Assembly: GCA_036723735.1 (NCBI GenBank)
Contig: DAIMGT010000018.1
Span: 1 to 53,927, forward strand
Source of the DNA: UBA4656 sp002405525
GTDB taxonomy: Bacteria > Pseudomonadota > Gammaproteobacteria > Xanthomonadales > Ahniellaceae
Length of the DNA stretch: 53,927 nucleotides
Reading direction: 5' to 3'
Shown: positions 44,941 to 53,402 of the stretch, one piece after another
Layout: every line of letters starts with the position of its first letter
How positions within the stretch are numbered: position 1 is the first letter of the stretch
Translations under genes and position numbers: made by a program
Notes under the pieces: model-generated
What the model saw: only the letters and a program-made list of their open reading frames with translations
What the model was told of the DNA's origin: nothing
The model's database searches: none

Positions 44941-45633
44941 CTAGCCATTCGGGTCGTGGAAAACAGGCTCCGAAGGTTGCACGCGCCCAGCCACAGCGAG
45001 AAACGAATGCCTCCACGTGGTCCCGCCGGCGTCACGATAGCGAACGAAAAACCGAACGGGCAGAGCGATGTCTGCCCCTGTGAACTCAACCGTGAGCGAG
45101 CCGGAAACGCTCATGTTCCGAAGCTCGCTTCCGAGGTTCGAAGTCCACTCAGCACTCTCGCAGACAAGCTGCATGTCAAACGCCGGATGACCGTAGTTCT
45201 CGACCTGGAACCGCTGTCTGACGATGGACCCAGTAACGACTTCGTGTCCGCTTGGCTGCACCACGATCCTTGGGGCTACCTGCATCCGGTAGCTTCTCTC
45301 AGTCGCATTGATCGCTTTCGCCTGTAGCTCCGCGAGGCGAGCTGTCGCTGCGGCGCTGCTTCGTTGCGCCGCAACGAGCATTGAAAGCTCTTCACGCTGT
45401 CCAGCCAGCTCCTTGCGCTGCATCTCCAGCTCGTGGCGCTGGAGCAGGTATCCATACACGAGCCAAGCGAATGCCAAGGGCGCAAACGCGCCAGCCAAAA
45501 AGTCACCCAGCTCGTGCAGGGGGAGCGCCAACAGTCGCGAGTCGATCGGAGTCGCGACCGGCAGCAATATCGCGAGGTAGCCTATCGTGACAAGCCACAT
45601 CATTACTGCGTCTAGCCGAGCGGTGCCGGCCAT
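44941..45633 (-). CDS. Two-TM coiled-coil membrane protein (element cargo)
   Basis: 230 aa from ATG 45633 (in-frame ATGs upstream run through the arm repeat and are unlikely). Two membrane segments near the N-terminus (MMWLVTIGYLAILLPVATP; DFLAGAFAPLAFAWLVYGYL), a coiled coil (RHELEMQRKELAGQREELSM), then a beta-rich C-terminal domain (QVAPRIVVQPSGHEVVTG). Its base composition is visibly lower in GC than the neighbours. Similar unnamed proteins ride on many prophages and islands; a role in exclusion or defence is speculation. It lies directly behind a terminator, which leaves no room for its own promoter. Confidence 0.65.
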   Translation of the reverse strand: MAGTARLDAVMMWLVTIGYLAILLPVATPIDSRLLALPLHELGDFLAGAFAPLAFAWLVYGYLLQRHELEMQRKELAGQREELSMLVAAQRSSAAATARLAELQAKAINATERSYRMQVAPRIVVQPSGHEVVTGSIVRQRFQVENYGHPAFDMQLVCESAEWTSNLGSELRNMSVSGSLTVEFTGADIALPVRFFVRYRDAGGTTWRHSFLAVAGRVQPSEPVFHDPNG

Positions 45634-45636
45634 AGC

Positions 45637-45660
45637 AAAACGCCCGCGCGAGGCGGGCGT
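45637..45660 (-). terminator. Terminator behind tRNA-Pro, at the element's right end
   Basis: ACGCCCGC (45640-45647) pairs with GCGGGCGT (45653-45660). On the minus strand the stem is followed by TTTT (45640-45637). It terminates tRNA-Pro transcription 3 nt before the start of the cargo membrane-protein gene. Confidence 0.75.
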
Positions 45661-45661
45661 T

Positions 45662-45681
45662 GCTGGTACGTCGCTGGTACG
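45662..45681. repeat. Right arm-type repeat (two GCTGGTACG units)
   Basis: GCTGGTACG at 45662-45670 and 45673-45681, same 11-nt period and orientation as at 36795-36814, 43 nt inside attR. Candidate arm-binding sites for the integrase. Confidence 0.6.
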
Positions 45682-45724
45682 GGGCTTGTGGGCATCCATC
45701 GCCGGCAACCGTAACCCATTGATC

Positions 45725-45805
<81 letters not shown>

Positions 45806-45951
45806 ACGGGAGCTGCGGCCTCGAGAAGGCCGGAAGCGAGCGGAGCATGATAGTGACGCCGCAAGGCGATGGCAACCGGCGCACTGGCGCCGGCGCCGGC
45901 CCGCGATGGCTCCGGTATTCTTGGTGGTCTTCGCACCGCGCCGGAACGCCC

Positions 45952-47331
45952 ATGTCCTCGATCAAGCCGCGCACCATGCCCGGCGTGCTGGAACTGCTGC
46001 CGCTGGACCAGATCGCGTTCCAGGGCATGCTCGACACCATCCGGCGCAACTACGAACGCTTCGGCTTCCTGCCGGTCGAAACCCCGGTGATGGAGTTCAG
46101 CGAGGTCCTGCTCACCAAGTCCGGCGGCGAGACCGAGCGCCAGGTCTACTTCGTGCAGTCGACCGGCGCGCTGGAGCAGGGCGGCACGCCCGAACTCGCC
46201 CTGCGCTTCGACCTCACCGTGCCGCTCGCCCGCTACGTCGCCGAGCACGAGCACGAACTGTCGTTCCCGTTCCGCCGCTACCAGATCCAGCGCGTCTACC
46301 GCGGCGAGCGCGCCCAGCGCGGGCGCTTCCGCGAGTTCTACCAGTGCGACATCGACGTGATCGGCAAGGACCACCTGTCGATCCGCTACGACGCCGAGAT
46401 GCCGGCGGTGATCCACAGCGTGTTCCGCGAACTGGACATCGGCCCGTTCACGATCCAGTTGAACAACCGCAAGCTCATCCGCGGCTTCTTCGAGGACCTC
46501 GGCATCGCCGACGGCGAGCGCCAGATGCTGGTGCTGCGCGAGGTCGACAAGCTCGACAAGCGCGGCGCGGACGCGGTGCGCGCCACGCTGCAGGGCGAAG
46601 GCTTCGGCCTGCCCGCCGAGGTGGTGGCGCGCATCATGGACTTCGTCTCCACCCGCTCGACCGGCCACGACCACGCGCTGGCCTGCCTCGAGCGCCTCGG
46701 CCGCGGCAATCCGACCCTGGCGCAGGGCGCCGACGAACTGCGCGAGGTGCTGACCCTGGTGCGCGCCTTCGGCGTGCCTGAGACCCACTACGCGCTCAAC
46801 CTCTCGATCGCGCGCGGGCTCGACTACTACACCGGCACGGTCTACGAGACCCACCTCACCGACTACCCGCAGATCGGCTCGATCTGCTCCGGCGGGCGCT
46901 ACGACAACCTCGCCAGCCACTACACCAAGTCGAAGCTGCCGGGCGTGGGCATCTCGATCGGCGCCACGCGCTTGTTCTGGCAGTTGCGCGAGGCGAAGCT
47001 CATCGGCACCGCCGACAGCACGGTGCAGGTGCTGGTCACGCAGATGGACGAGGCGGACCTGCCGAAGTACCTCGAACTCGCGGGCCTGCTGCGGTCGGCC
47101 GGCATCCCGACCGAGGTGCAGATGGAGCCGCGCAAACTGGCCAAGCAGTTCCAGTACGCCGACCGCGCGGGCATCCGCTTCGTCGCCGTGCTCGGCCCCG
47201 ACGAACTGGCCAAGGGCGTGGTCACCATCAAGGACCTGCGCAAGCAGGACCAATTCGAGGTCGCACGAGGGGATCTGGTCAAGACCCTGCGGGTGGAGAT
47301 CGAACAAGCCGCCGCGATGAAGGGCCGCTGA
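45952..47331 (+). CDS. hisS: Histidyl-tRNA synthetase
   Basis: 459 aa class II synthetase. Start SSIKPRTMPGVLELLPLDQI, motif 2 region FPFRRYQIQRVYRGERAQRG, and the histidine-specific motifs GLDYYTGTVYE and SGGRYDNLA; the C-terminal anticodon domain ends VTIKDLRKQDQFEV. It is longer than the E. coli enzyme, as in other xanthomonads. TATTCT at 45916-45921 is a possible -10. hutH follows after 37 nt, linking histidine charging and, by inference, histidine breakdown. Confidence 0.94.
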   Translation: MSSIKPRTMPGVLELLPLDQIAFQGMLDTIRRNYERFGFLPVETPVMEFSEVLLTKSGGETERQVYFVQSTGALEQGGTPELALRFDLTVPLARYVAEHEHELSFPFRRYQIQRVYRGERAQRGRFREFYQCDIDVIGKDHLSIRYDAEMPAVIHSVFRELDIGPFTIQLNNRKLIRGFFEDLGIADGERQMLVLREVDKLDKRGADAVRATLQGEGFGLPAEVVARIMDFVSTRSTGHDHALACLERLGRGNPTLAQGADELREVLTLVRAFGVPETHYALNLSIARGLDYYTGTVYETHLTDYPQIGSICSGGRYDNLASHYTKSKLPGVGISIGATRLFWQLREAKLIGTADSTVQVLVTQMDEADLPKYLELAGLLRSAGIPTEVQMEPRKLAKQFQYADRAGIRFVAVLGPDELAKGVVTIKDLRKQDQFEVARGDLVKTLRVEIEQAAAMKGR

Positions 47332-47368
47332 CGCGGCAGGGCTTCAGCCTGACGTCCGGGGAGGGCGC

Positions 47369-49267
47369 ATGGGCGATATCGACACCTTGATCCTCGACGG
47401 GCGCGGCCTCACCCGCGCTCAGTTGGTCGCCGCCGCGCACGCCCGCGTGCGCATCGCACTCGACCCAGAAGCGCTCGCGCGCGTGCGCCGCGCCGCCGAC
47501 TTCCTGGCCGACCGCGCCGGCCGCGGCGAGCCGATCTACGGCGTCACCACCGGCTTCGGCAGCAACGCCGACCGCCTGCTCGGCGCGCACCGCGCGCGCG
47601 ACGAACTGCCCGGCGGCAATCCGGAGCAGCGCGAGGGCACGCTGCTGGAGGAACTGCAGCACAACCTCGTGATCACCCACGCCGTCTGCGTGGGCGAGCC
47701 CTTCGCGCCCGAGGTCGTGCGCGCGATGCTGGCGATCCGCATCAACACCCTGCTGCGCGGGCATTCGGGCATCCGCGCGGAAACGGTCGAGGCGCTGGCG
47801 GCGATGTTCAACGCCGGCATCGTGCCGGTGGTGCCGCGCAAGGGTTCGGTCGGCGCGAGCGGCGACCTGGCGCCGCTGTCGCATCTCGCCATCGTGCTGC
47901 TCGGCGGCGGCGAAGCCTTCCTCGACGGCGTGCGCATGCCGGGTGCCGAAGCGCTGGCGCGACGCGGGCTGGCCCCGGTGCGCCTATCGCACAAGGAAGG
48001 CCTGGCGCTCAACAACGGCACGGCGCAGATGCTGGCCTGCGGCGTGCTGGCGGTGGATCGGCTGGAGTCGCTGGTCGCGCTGGCCGACCTCGCCGCCGCG
48101 ATGAGCCTCGATGCGTTCGCCGGCCGCAGCGGTGCCTTCAAGGCCGAGGTGCACGCGCTGCGCCCGCACCCGGGCCAGGTCGACACCGCGCGCCGCCTGC
48201 GCGAACTGCTCGACGGCTCGACGCTGATCGACATCCCGTACCACCTCGTGCCGCGCTTCAAGCCCTGGCTCGCCCAGGCCTGGGACGATCCGGCCGACCA
48301 GGGGCATCGATTCGACATCGCCTGGGACTGGGTGCCGCCGGGCCAGCGCCACGGCCGCGAGGCCTTCTACACGCGATTCCTGCCGTTCAAGGGCGGCAAG
48401 AAGCACCAGCCGCAGGACGCGTACTCGCTGCGCTGCATCCCGCAGGTGCACGGCGCGGTGCGCGACGCGCTGGCGCAGGCCGCGCGCGTGCTCGAGATCG
48501 AACTCAACGCCGTCACCGACAACCCGCTGGTCTTTCCCGACGCGCCGGACGCCCGCGCGATCGAAGACCAGGTGGTCAGCGCCGGCCACTTCCACGGCAT
48601 GCCGCTGGCGCTGGCGATGAGCTACGTCAAGGCCGCGATCCCGGTACTCGCCTCGATCAGCGAACGGCGCCTCAACAAACTGGTCGATCCCGCCACCAAC
48701 GACGGCCTGCCGCCGTTCCTGATCGGCAACGAAGACGCCACCGACTCCGGCTTCATGATCGTGCAGTACACGGCCGCAGCACTGGTCAACGACCTCGCCA
48801 GCCGCGCGCATCCCGCGTCGGTTTACTCCGTGCCCACCAGCGCGAACGCCGAAGACCACGTCTCGATGGGCGCCAACGAAGCCCGCCACGTGCTGGAGAT
48901 GTGCGACGACCTGTCCGACGTGCTGGCGCTGGAGCTCTACACCGCCGCGCAAGCGCTGGAATACCGCCAGGACATGCTCAACGCCGCGCGCGCCGTCGCC
49001 CGCCGCGGCCGCGTCGACCTGATCGCCTCGAAAATCGCCGGCGCCCCATCGCCCGGCCACCCGGACCATCCGCAGTTCCTGCGCGAGGTCGAGGCCCTGT
49101 GCGCGGCGCTCGCCGACTCCGAGGGCTTCCACGCCGGCACGGCGGTGCGCGAAGCCCTGGCCGAGGTGCGCCAAGTCGCGCCGTTCATGCAGCGGGATCG
49201 GGCGATGGATGGGGAGGTGAGGGCGGTGTGTGGGTTGGTGCGGGGGTGGCTTGGGACACGAGGCTGA
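47369..49267 (+). CDS. hutH: Histidine ammonia-lyase-like aromatic amino acid lyase (long form)
   Basis: 632 aa, about 120 longer than typical HutH. The MIO cofactor triad Ala-Ser-Gly is in VGASGDLAPLSHLAIVLLGG (163-165), the Tyr loop in PIYGVTTGFGSNAD. The selectivity region NLVITHAVCVG has His at the position that marks histidine lyases rather than phenylalanine lyases. Extra sequence of about 60 residues lies at 288-348 (DIAWDWVPPGQRHGREAF), before PQDAYSLRCIPQVHGA, and there is more near the C-terminus. Converts histidine to urocanate and ammonia if the family call holds; tyrosine lyase or aminomutase activity is the alternative. No hutU or hutI is adjacent. Confidence 0.82.
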   Translation: MGDIDTLILDGRGLTRAQLVAAAHARVRIALDPEALARVRRAADFLADRAGRGEPIYGVTTGFGSNADRLLGAHRARDELPGGNPEQREGTLLEELQHNLVITHAVCVGEPFAPEVVRAMLAIRINTLLRGHSGIRAETVEALAAMFNAGIVPVVPRKGSVGASGDLAPLSHLAIVLLGGGEAFLDGVRMPGAEALARRGLAPVRLSHKEGLALNNGTAQMLACGVLAVDRLESLVALADLAAAMSLDAFAGRSGAFKAEVHALRPHPGQVDTARRLRELLDGSTLIDIPYHLVPRFKPWLAQAWDDPADQGHRFDIAWDWVPPGQRHGREAFYTRFLPFKGGKKHQPQDAYSLRCIPQVHGAVRDALAQAARVLEIELNAVTDNPLVFPDAPDARAIEDQVVSAGHFHGMPLALAMSYVKAAIPVLASISERRLNKLVDPATNDGLPPFLIGNEDATDSGFMIVQYTAAALVNDLASRAHPASVYSVPTSANAEDHVSMGANEARHVLEMCDDLSDVLALELYTAAQALEYRQDMLNAARAVARRGRVDLIASKIAGAPSPGHPDHPQFLREVEALCAALADSEGFHAGTAVREALAEVRQVAPFMQRDRAMDGEVRAVCGLVRGWLGTRG

Positions 49268-49383
49268 CGGGCCGCGTAAGCCGAGCTTGCGGCGGGGGCT
49301 AGAGAAAGCTCCGTTGTCCTTTGTGCCTCCCTTCTGTCGGGGCATCAACCGTCGTAACCTGGACGCGCACGGCGGATGAACCC

Positions 49384-50268
49384 ATGGCCAAGGCGGTATT
49401 CACATACTCCGAGAGTTCGTCGTTCGACGACCAGCCGGAGCTCCGGTACCACTTTCCCAGCATGTATCTCGCCGCTGCACGTGCTTCGGAGGGCGACTGG
49501 ATCGTGTACTACGAGCCGCGGCGGACTTCTGGCCCGCACAGTGCGACCGGTCGGCAGGCCTACTTCGCGACGGCACGGGTTGCGCGCATCGTTCAGGATG
49601 CGAGTCGCGCCGGTCACTGGTATGCATATGTCGCCGACTACACCGAGTTCGATCACGCGGTCCCGTTTCGACTCGGCGAGTCGTACTACGAGTCAGCGCT
49701 TCTCAAGGCCGACGGCTCGACGAACAAGGGCGCGTTCGGGCGTTCGGTGCGAACCCTGCCTGATTCGGAGTTCCGACAGATTGTCGCCGCAGGGTTCGCG
49801 CACGAACTGGAGCCTTGGGAACTCCAGGATCGCGTGCAGGACGTTCTGCCGACCGACCCGATGCGTGAGGTCGAGCAGGTTCTCGTGTCCCGCAGGTTCC
49901 GCGACATCGCATTCCGACGTCGTGTGCGGATGGCCTACGGCAATCGATGCGCGATGACCGGCCTGCACCTGCTCAACGGTGGTGGTCGTCCGGAGGTCCA
50001 GGCTGCCCACATCAAGCCGGTCGAAGCCGATGGTCCGGACACGGTCCGCAACGGACTTGCGCTCACCGGCACCTTCCACTGGTTGTTCGATCGTGGGCTG
50101 GTTTCAGTGGACGACGACCGACGGATTCTGCTGTCGCCCCACGGTTTGCCGGACGACCTGGAGCGCCTGATCCTGCCCGGCCGTCGCCTGCTGGACCCCG
50201 ACTCGGCAGCGCACCAGCCCCATCCGACCTACCTTCGCTGGCATCGCGAGAACGTGTTCAAGGGCTGA
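49384..50268 (+). CDS. HNH endonuclease (restriction-like)
   Basis: 294 aa from ATG 49384. An N-terminal sensor-like region (ELRYHFPSMYLAAARASEGD, WIVYYEPRR, GRQAYFATARVARIVQDASR) is followed by a C-terminal HNH nuclease of the HNH_2 type: YGNRCAMTGLHLLNGGGRPE, VQAAHIKPVEADGPDTVRNG, LALTGTFHWLFDRGLVSVDD. Such proteins are annotated as putative restriction endonucleases. It is convergent with the putative type II enzyme (22 nt between stops), so it is part of the defence island but not of that operon. Confidence 0.82.
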   Translation: MAKAVFTYSESSSFDDQPELRYHFPSMYLAAARASEGDWIVYYEPRRTSGPHSATGRQAYFATARVARIVQDASRAGHWYAYVADYTEFDHAVPFRLGESYYESALLKADGSTNKGAFGRSVRTLPDSEFRQIVAAGFAHELEPWELQDRVQDVLPTDPMREVEQVLVSRRFRDIAFRRRVRMAYGNRCAMTGLHLLNGGGRPEVQAAHIKPVEADGPDTVRNGLALTGTFHWLFDRGLVSVDDDRRILLSPHGLPDDLERLILPGRRLLDPDSAAHQPHPTYLRWHRENVFKG

Positions 50269-50290
50269 CGCCCGATGCCGGGCGCCGCGA

Positions 50291-51115
50291 TCAGCGTCCC
50301 GCACGCGCGCGGTACTCGGAGCAGATGCCGCGCACCAAGCGTTCGTATCGAACGTGGGCTGCACGTTCGGGCCACGCGAAGCCGGCGTCGACCGTCACCG
50401 GACTTCCGTCGTTGCGGCAGTCGATCACCGTGGTTCCGATGACGTCGTAGCCGATCAGATTCTGGAGGTTGCGCGCCAGGGGAACGGCGAGCGCAAGCAT
50501 CTTGACCACTCGTGCTGCGTCGCCGGCGCCGTGCGTGTTGGTTCTCGCGCTTTCACTCGGAGCGCGAAAAGTGCGCGCCGAGTTCACGAGCGTGTACGAC
50601 GCGAGGATGCAATGGGGCGATGCGAGCTTGGCCAGGTATCCGGTCGCAAGGATCTCGGCATGCAGTCGCGGCAGCGCCTTCACGTGTTCCGTCATGCACG
50701 CCTTCGCTTCGACCGCGAGAACTACCTCCGCGGCGCTTTCCTCGTCGTGCAGGATCGGCGGCAATCGGGCGAGGTCCGCAGCCTCGTCGTCCGTCAAGAC
50801 GACGCCGAACTGTACTGCGAGATCGGCGAAAGAGCTTCGTTTCGACGGGTCTCGTCCGGGCTGAATCCGGGTCAGCACCAGGTCGAGCCGTTTGCTGATC
50901 GGGCCGACCATCTCGAAGTTGATGCCGAAACCGAGTCGGCCCGCGTCGGCATGTTGTCGAAGCACGTCGCACTCGTGGAGGGCGTCGAACAGCAGAGTCC
51001 AGCAGGCCACCTTGGAGTGCGAATCGCTGCGAGAGTGATACTGCCATCCGGTGCTGGCTTTGCCGCGCCGCGTTGGAACACTGAGCGTCCGCGCGAGAAT
51101 CTCCTGCCCTCTCAT
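50291..51115 (-). CDS. Putative type II restriction endonuclease, PD-(D/E)xK-like
   Basis: 274 aa, last gene of the operon RHH-dcm-vsr-this. A candidate nuclease centre is RLDLVL (Asp78) followed by VVLAVEAKACMTEH (Glu136-Ala-Lys138), the D-E-x-K spacing of restriction enzymes. The N-terminus MRGQEILARTLSVPTRRGKA has no known domain. Function is inferred from this motif plus the position next to a cytosine methyltransferase and Vsr. Its ATG overlaps the vsr stop by 4 nt. The recognition site cannot be told from the sequence. Confidence 0.65.
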   Translation of the reverse strand: MRGQEILARTLSVPTRRGKASTGWQYHSRSDSHSKVACWTLLFDALHECDVLRQHADAGRLGFGINFEMVGPISKRLDLVLTRIQPGRDPSKRSSFADLAVQFGVVLTDDEAADLARLPPILHDEESAAEVVLAVEAKACMTEHVKALPRLHAEILATGYLAKLASPHCILASYTLVNSARTFRAPSESARTNTHGAGDAARVVKMLALAVPLARNLQNLIGYDVIGTTVIDCRNDGSPVTVDAGFAWPERAAHVRYERLVRGICSEYRARAGR

Positions 51116-51612
51116 GCCAGCCTCCTGGGTTCAGATCGCATCGTAGCGGCGGCTGCGATCCTCGAGAATCGGTGTGCCAGCACCTCGCGGTCCCGCGTAC
51201 GGCACTCCCAGATGACGAAGACCCGGTAGCCGAGCCTGCGAAGGGCTCTCGCGACGCGACGGTCTCGGGCCTGGTTGCTCGCGAACTTGTCGAGCCAAAA
51301 TGCCCGGTTCTTCTTCGGAGTGGTCGTTCTCGGGCACCCCGAGTGGCGATGCCAGAAGCACCCATGCACGAACACTGCGATCCGGCGAGCACGATTCGCC
51401 AGATCAGGAGAGCCGGGGAGATCGGAGTTGTCGACGGTGAAGCGCAAGCCGGCCGACCTTGCTGCGGCTCTGGCGGCCAACTCGGCGCCAGTGCCCGAAC
51501 GCCGCACGGCAGACATCTGGCGCGAGCGGTCGACCGTGGTGTGTAGGCGCTTCCCGTGAAGGCGTACGCCGCTGGCGAAGGGCCGCGTCGCGTCGATGGA
51601 TCGGGGCACCAC
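51112..51612 (-). CDS. vsr: Very short patch repair endonuclease (Vsr)
   Basis: About 166 aa. Nicks next to T:G mismatches left by deamination of 5-methylcytosine. Family residues are present: GSPDLANRARRIAVFVHGCFW (catalytic Asp and first His), WHRHSGC zinc site, and FVIWECRTRD. The N-terminus before DRSRQMSAVRRSGTGAELA is longer than usual, and the start is uncertain (GTG 51612 or 51609). It lies between the methyltransferase (17 nt upstream) and the putative restriction enzyme, which is the usual arrangement for C5-methylating type II systems. Confidence 0.88.
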   Translation of the reverse strand: MVPRSIDATRPFASGVRLHGKRLHTTVDRSRQMSAVRRSGTGAELAARAAARSAGLRFTVDNSDLPGSPDLANRARRIAVFVHGCFWHRHSGCPRTTTPKKNRAFWLDKFASNQARDRRVARALRRLGYRVFVIWECRTRDREVLAHRFSRIAAAATMRSEPRRLA

Positions 51613-51629
51613 GACGTGTCGTCGATCGG

Positions 51630-52880
51630 TCAGCGATTCACCGATTCCAGGTGTCGGCGAACGTCGCGGATGAACGCCGGATCGAATCGAAGCTTCGCGA
51701 CTTCGGTGCGGCTGAGGAATCCGCTGGTCGCCTTGGCCGACAATGGCGTCGGCTCGAATCGCAGGAACGCCGCCAATGTCTTGCGTGCCCGATGCACCGG
51801 CCACTCGGATGCCGATACCGAGAACCGGCCGTCACCCACGTTCCACGCCGCGGTCGGCCAATGGCGATGGCCCCTCATCGGCTGAACATTGAACTCGATC
51901 AGCGGTCCCGGCTTGCATAGCCGCCGACCAATCCAGGCAGCGGCGGGTACGCTGACTGCGTTGCCGATCAACTTCCAGCGCGCGCCGCGCTTCGCCACCG
52001 CTTCGGCCGGGCGTGTCCAGTTTTCCTTGAACCCCTGCAGGCGTTCGGCGTCGCGAATGTCCGGCGTCACGATGCGACCGTCCGGCATCCAGATGGCCGG
52101 CGGTGAAGGAATGCCGATCGTCGACCCGCCCTTCAGGGTCGGCACGGCGTCGACGGCCCAGCCGAGCCCACGCACCCCTTCCGTCCAATAGAAGCCGCAT
52201 GCCACCGGGTGGCCGTTCAGTCGTGGCTCGGGCTGCTCGCCGGTTTCGTCGGCGAACAAGACCTCGCGTGGGTCGCCCTCCAGCGATGCGAGCAGGTACA
52301 CGCGCCGGCGGCGCTGCGGCAGCCCGAAGGCCCGCGAATCCACGACGCGATAGGCCCATCTATAGCCCAGCGCCTCCAGTCGCGCCGCGATGACGTTCAT
52401 CGCCTCGCCGCGCGCGAGCTGCAACATGAATGGGACGTTCTCCAGCAGGACCCATGGCGTGCGGCTGTCTTCGATCAGTCGGAAGACCTCGCCCACCAGT
52501 CCCGACCGCGCACCGGCGATCCCGCGGGTCGCGCCCGCCTGTGAAAGGTCCTGGCAAGGGAAGCCGGCGACCACGAGTGAGGTTTCGGCAGGCAAACACT
52601 TCAAGGTTCGGACGTCATCGTGCAAAGGCACTTCCGGGAAGCGTTCGCGCAGAACGGCCATCGCGGCAGGCTCGTTCTCACAGAACAGCGCCGTTTCGTG
52701 ACCGCCCTTCGCCAGTCCGAGCTCGACGCCACCGATTCCGGCGAATAGTCCCGCGACACAATGAGTGCCGCCTAGTAGGGCTGATCTCCGGGCGGCGCGC
52801 CGGTGTTTTGGAGCGCCGAATCCCAACGCCATTTGAGCGCCGGAGTCTGCGGCCGCCCTTTGTCTCCTGGGCCGGCTCAT
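51630..52880 (-). CDS. DNA cytosine-5 methyltransferase
   Basis: 416 aa with the ordered C5-methyltransferase motifs: I VAGLFAGIGGVELG (SAM), IV VAGFPCQDLSQAG (catalytic Cys109), VI VLLENVPFML, VIII AFGLPQRRRRVYLLASLE, a target-recognition region from about 200 to 270, and X KLIGNAVSVPAAAWIG. The C-terminal 80 residues are an extra domain (LIEFNVQPMRGHRHWP and onward) without a known fold. The start codon overlaps the stop of the RHH gene. Methylates one cytosine in the host site and is paired with the putative endonuclease and Vsr. Confidence 0.93.
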   Translation of the reverse strand: MSRPRRQRAAADSGAQMALGFGAPKHRRAARRSALLGGTHCVAGLFAGIGGVELGLAKGGHETALFCENEPAAMAVLRERFPEVPLHDDVRTLKCLPAETSLVVAGFPCQDLSQAGATRGIAGARSGLVGEVFRLIEDSRTPWVLLENVPFMLQLARGEAMNVIAARLEALGYRWAYRVVDSRAFGLPQRRRRVYLLASLEGDPREVLFADETGEQPEPRLNGHPVACGFYWTEGVRGLGWAVDAVPTLKGGSTIGIPSPPAIWMPDGRIVTPDIRDAERLQGFKENWTRPAEAVAKRGARWKLIGNAVSVPAAAWIGRRLCKPGPLIEFNVQPMRGHRHWPTAAWNVGDGRFSVSASEWPVHRARKTLAAFLRFEPTPLSAKATSGFLSRTEVAKLRFDPAFIRDVRRHLESVNR

Positions 52881-53083
52881 GTTTGGCTCCGTTCACGAGA
52901 CCTGCCGCCGTGCTCGACGACGTACCGCTCGGCCGCATCGCGGACTACCCAGGCTAGCGAGACCTTCTTTGCCGCAGCAATTCGCTCCAGCTCGCCATAG
53001 ACCCCGGCAGGGAAGCTTACAGACGCACGCATCGTCTCCGGCGTAGCCCGACGTCCTTTCAACTCAGACTTAGCTTGTGGCAT
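52877..53083 (-). CDS. Ribbon-helix-helix DNA-binding regulator of the R-M operon
   Basis: 68 aa, starting MPQAKSELKGRRATPETMRA. The core SVSFPAGVYGELERIAAAKK, then VSLAWVVRDAAERYVVEHGG, fits a beta-strand and two helices of the RHH/CopG class. It is first in the restriction-modification operon and overlaps dcm by ATGA. An inverted repeat TGCACCA/TGGTGCA lies 21-47 nt upstream, so autoregulation like that of a C (controller) protein is likely, though C proteins are normally HTH, not RHH. Confidence 0.78.
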   Translation of the reverse strand: MPQAKSELKGRRATPETMRASVSFPAGVYGELERIAAAKKVSLAWVVRDAAERYVVEHGGRSRERSQT

Positions 53084-53103
53084 GGCCAAATCTCCTCGCC
53101 GGA

Positions 53104-53130
53104 TGCACCATGTTACACCACATTGGTGCA
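53104..53130. promoter_or_regulatory. Candidate operator/promoter between RHH gene and GHKL gene
   Basis: TGCACCA (53104-53110) and TGGTGCA (53124-53130) form a 7-bp inverted repeat spaced by 13 nt, about one and a half helical turns centre to centre. On the minus strand TAACAT (53116-53111) is a possible -10 for the RHH-dcm operon inside this repeat. The rest of 53131-53402 shows no gene; GAGGAG at 53392-53397 is the ribosome-binding site of the following gene. Confidence 0.5.
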
Positions 53131-53402
53131 CAACCGATCGGCGAGGTCAAGTTGCTGCCGGCGCACTCGCGAAAAATGGGGCTGCCCGAGCGAAACTTCA
53201 TCGGACGAGGTCGACCGCCTATGGCTGCAATTCGCAGACCTGTTTGTGGGGCGGGCTGATCATTGGGATGGTCCGAGCCAGCTCCGATAAAGTGGCGGTA
53301 TCCCGCATCGCGCTGTTGGCCTCGGCGAGCGCGTGGGCGGGCGGCGTGGCGCACGCCAAGCATTAACTGAGCCCACCGGGATTGCCCTCACGAGGAGACG
53401 CC

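Noticed and set aside
53082..53366. Plus-strand ORFs between the RHH gene and the GHKL gene
   Set aside because: Several frames are open but none has a ribosome-binding site or domain, and they overlap the likely operator region.
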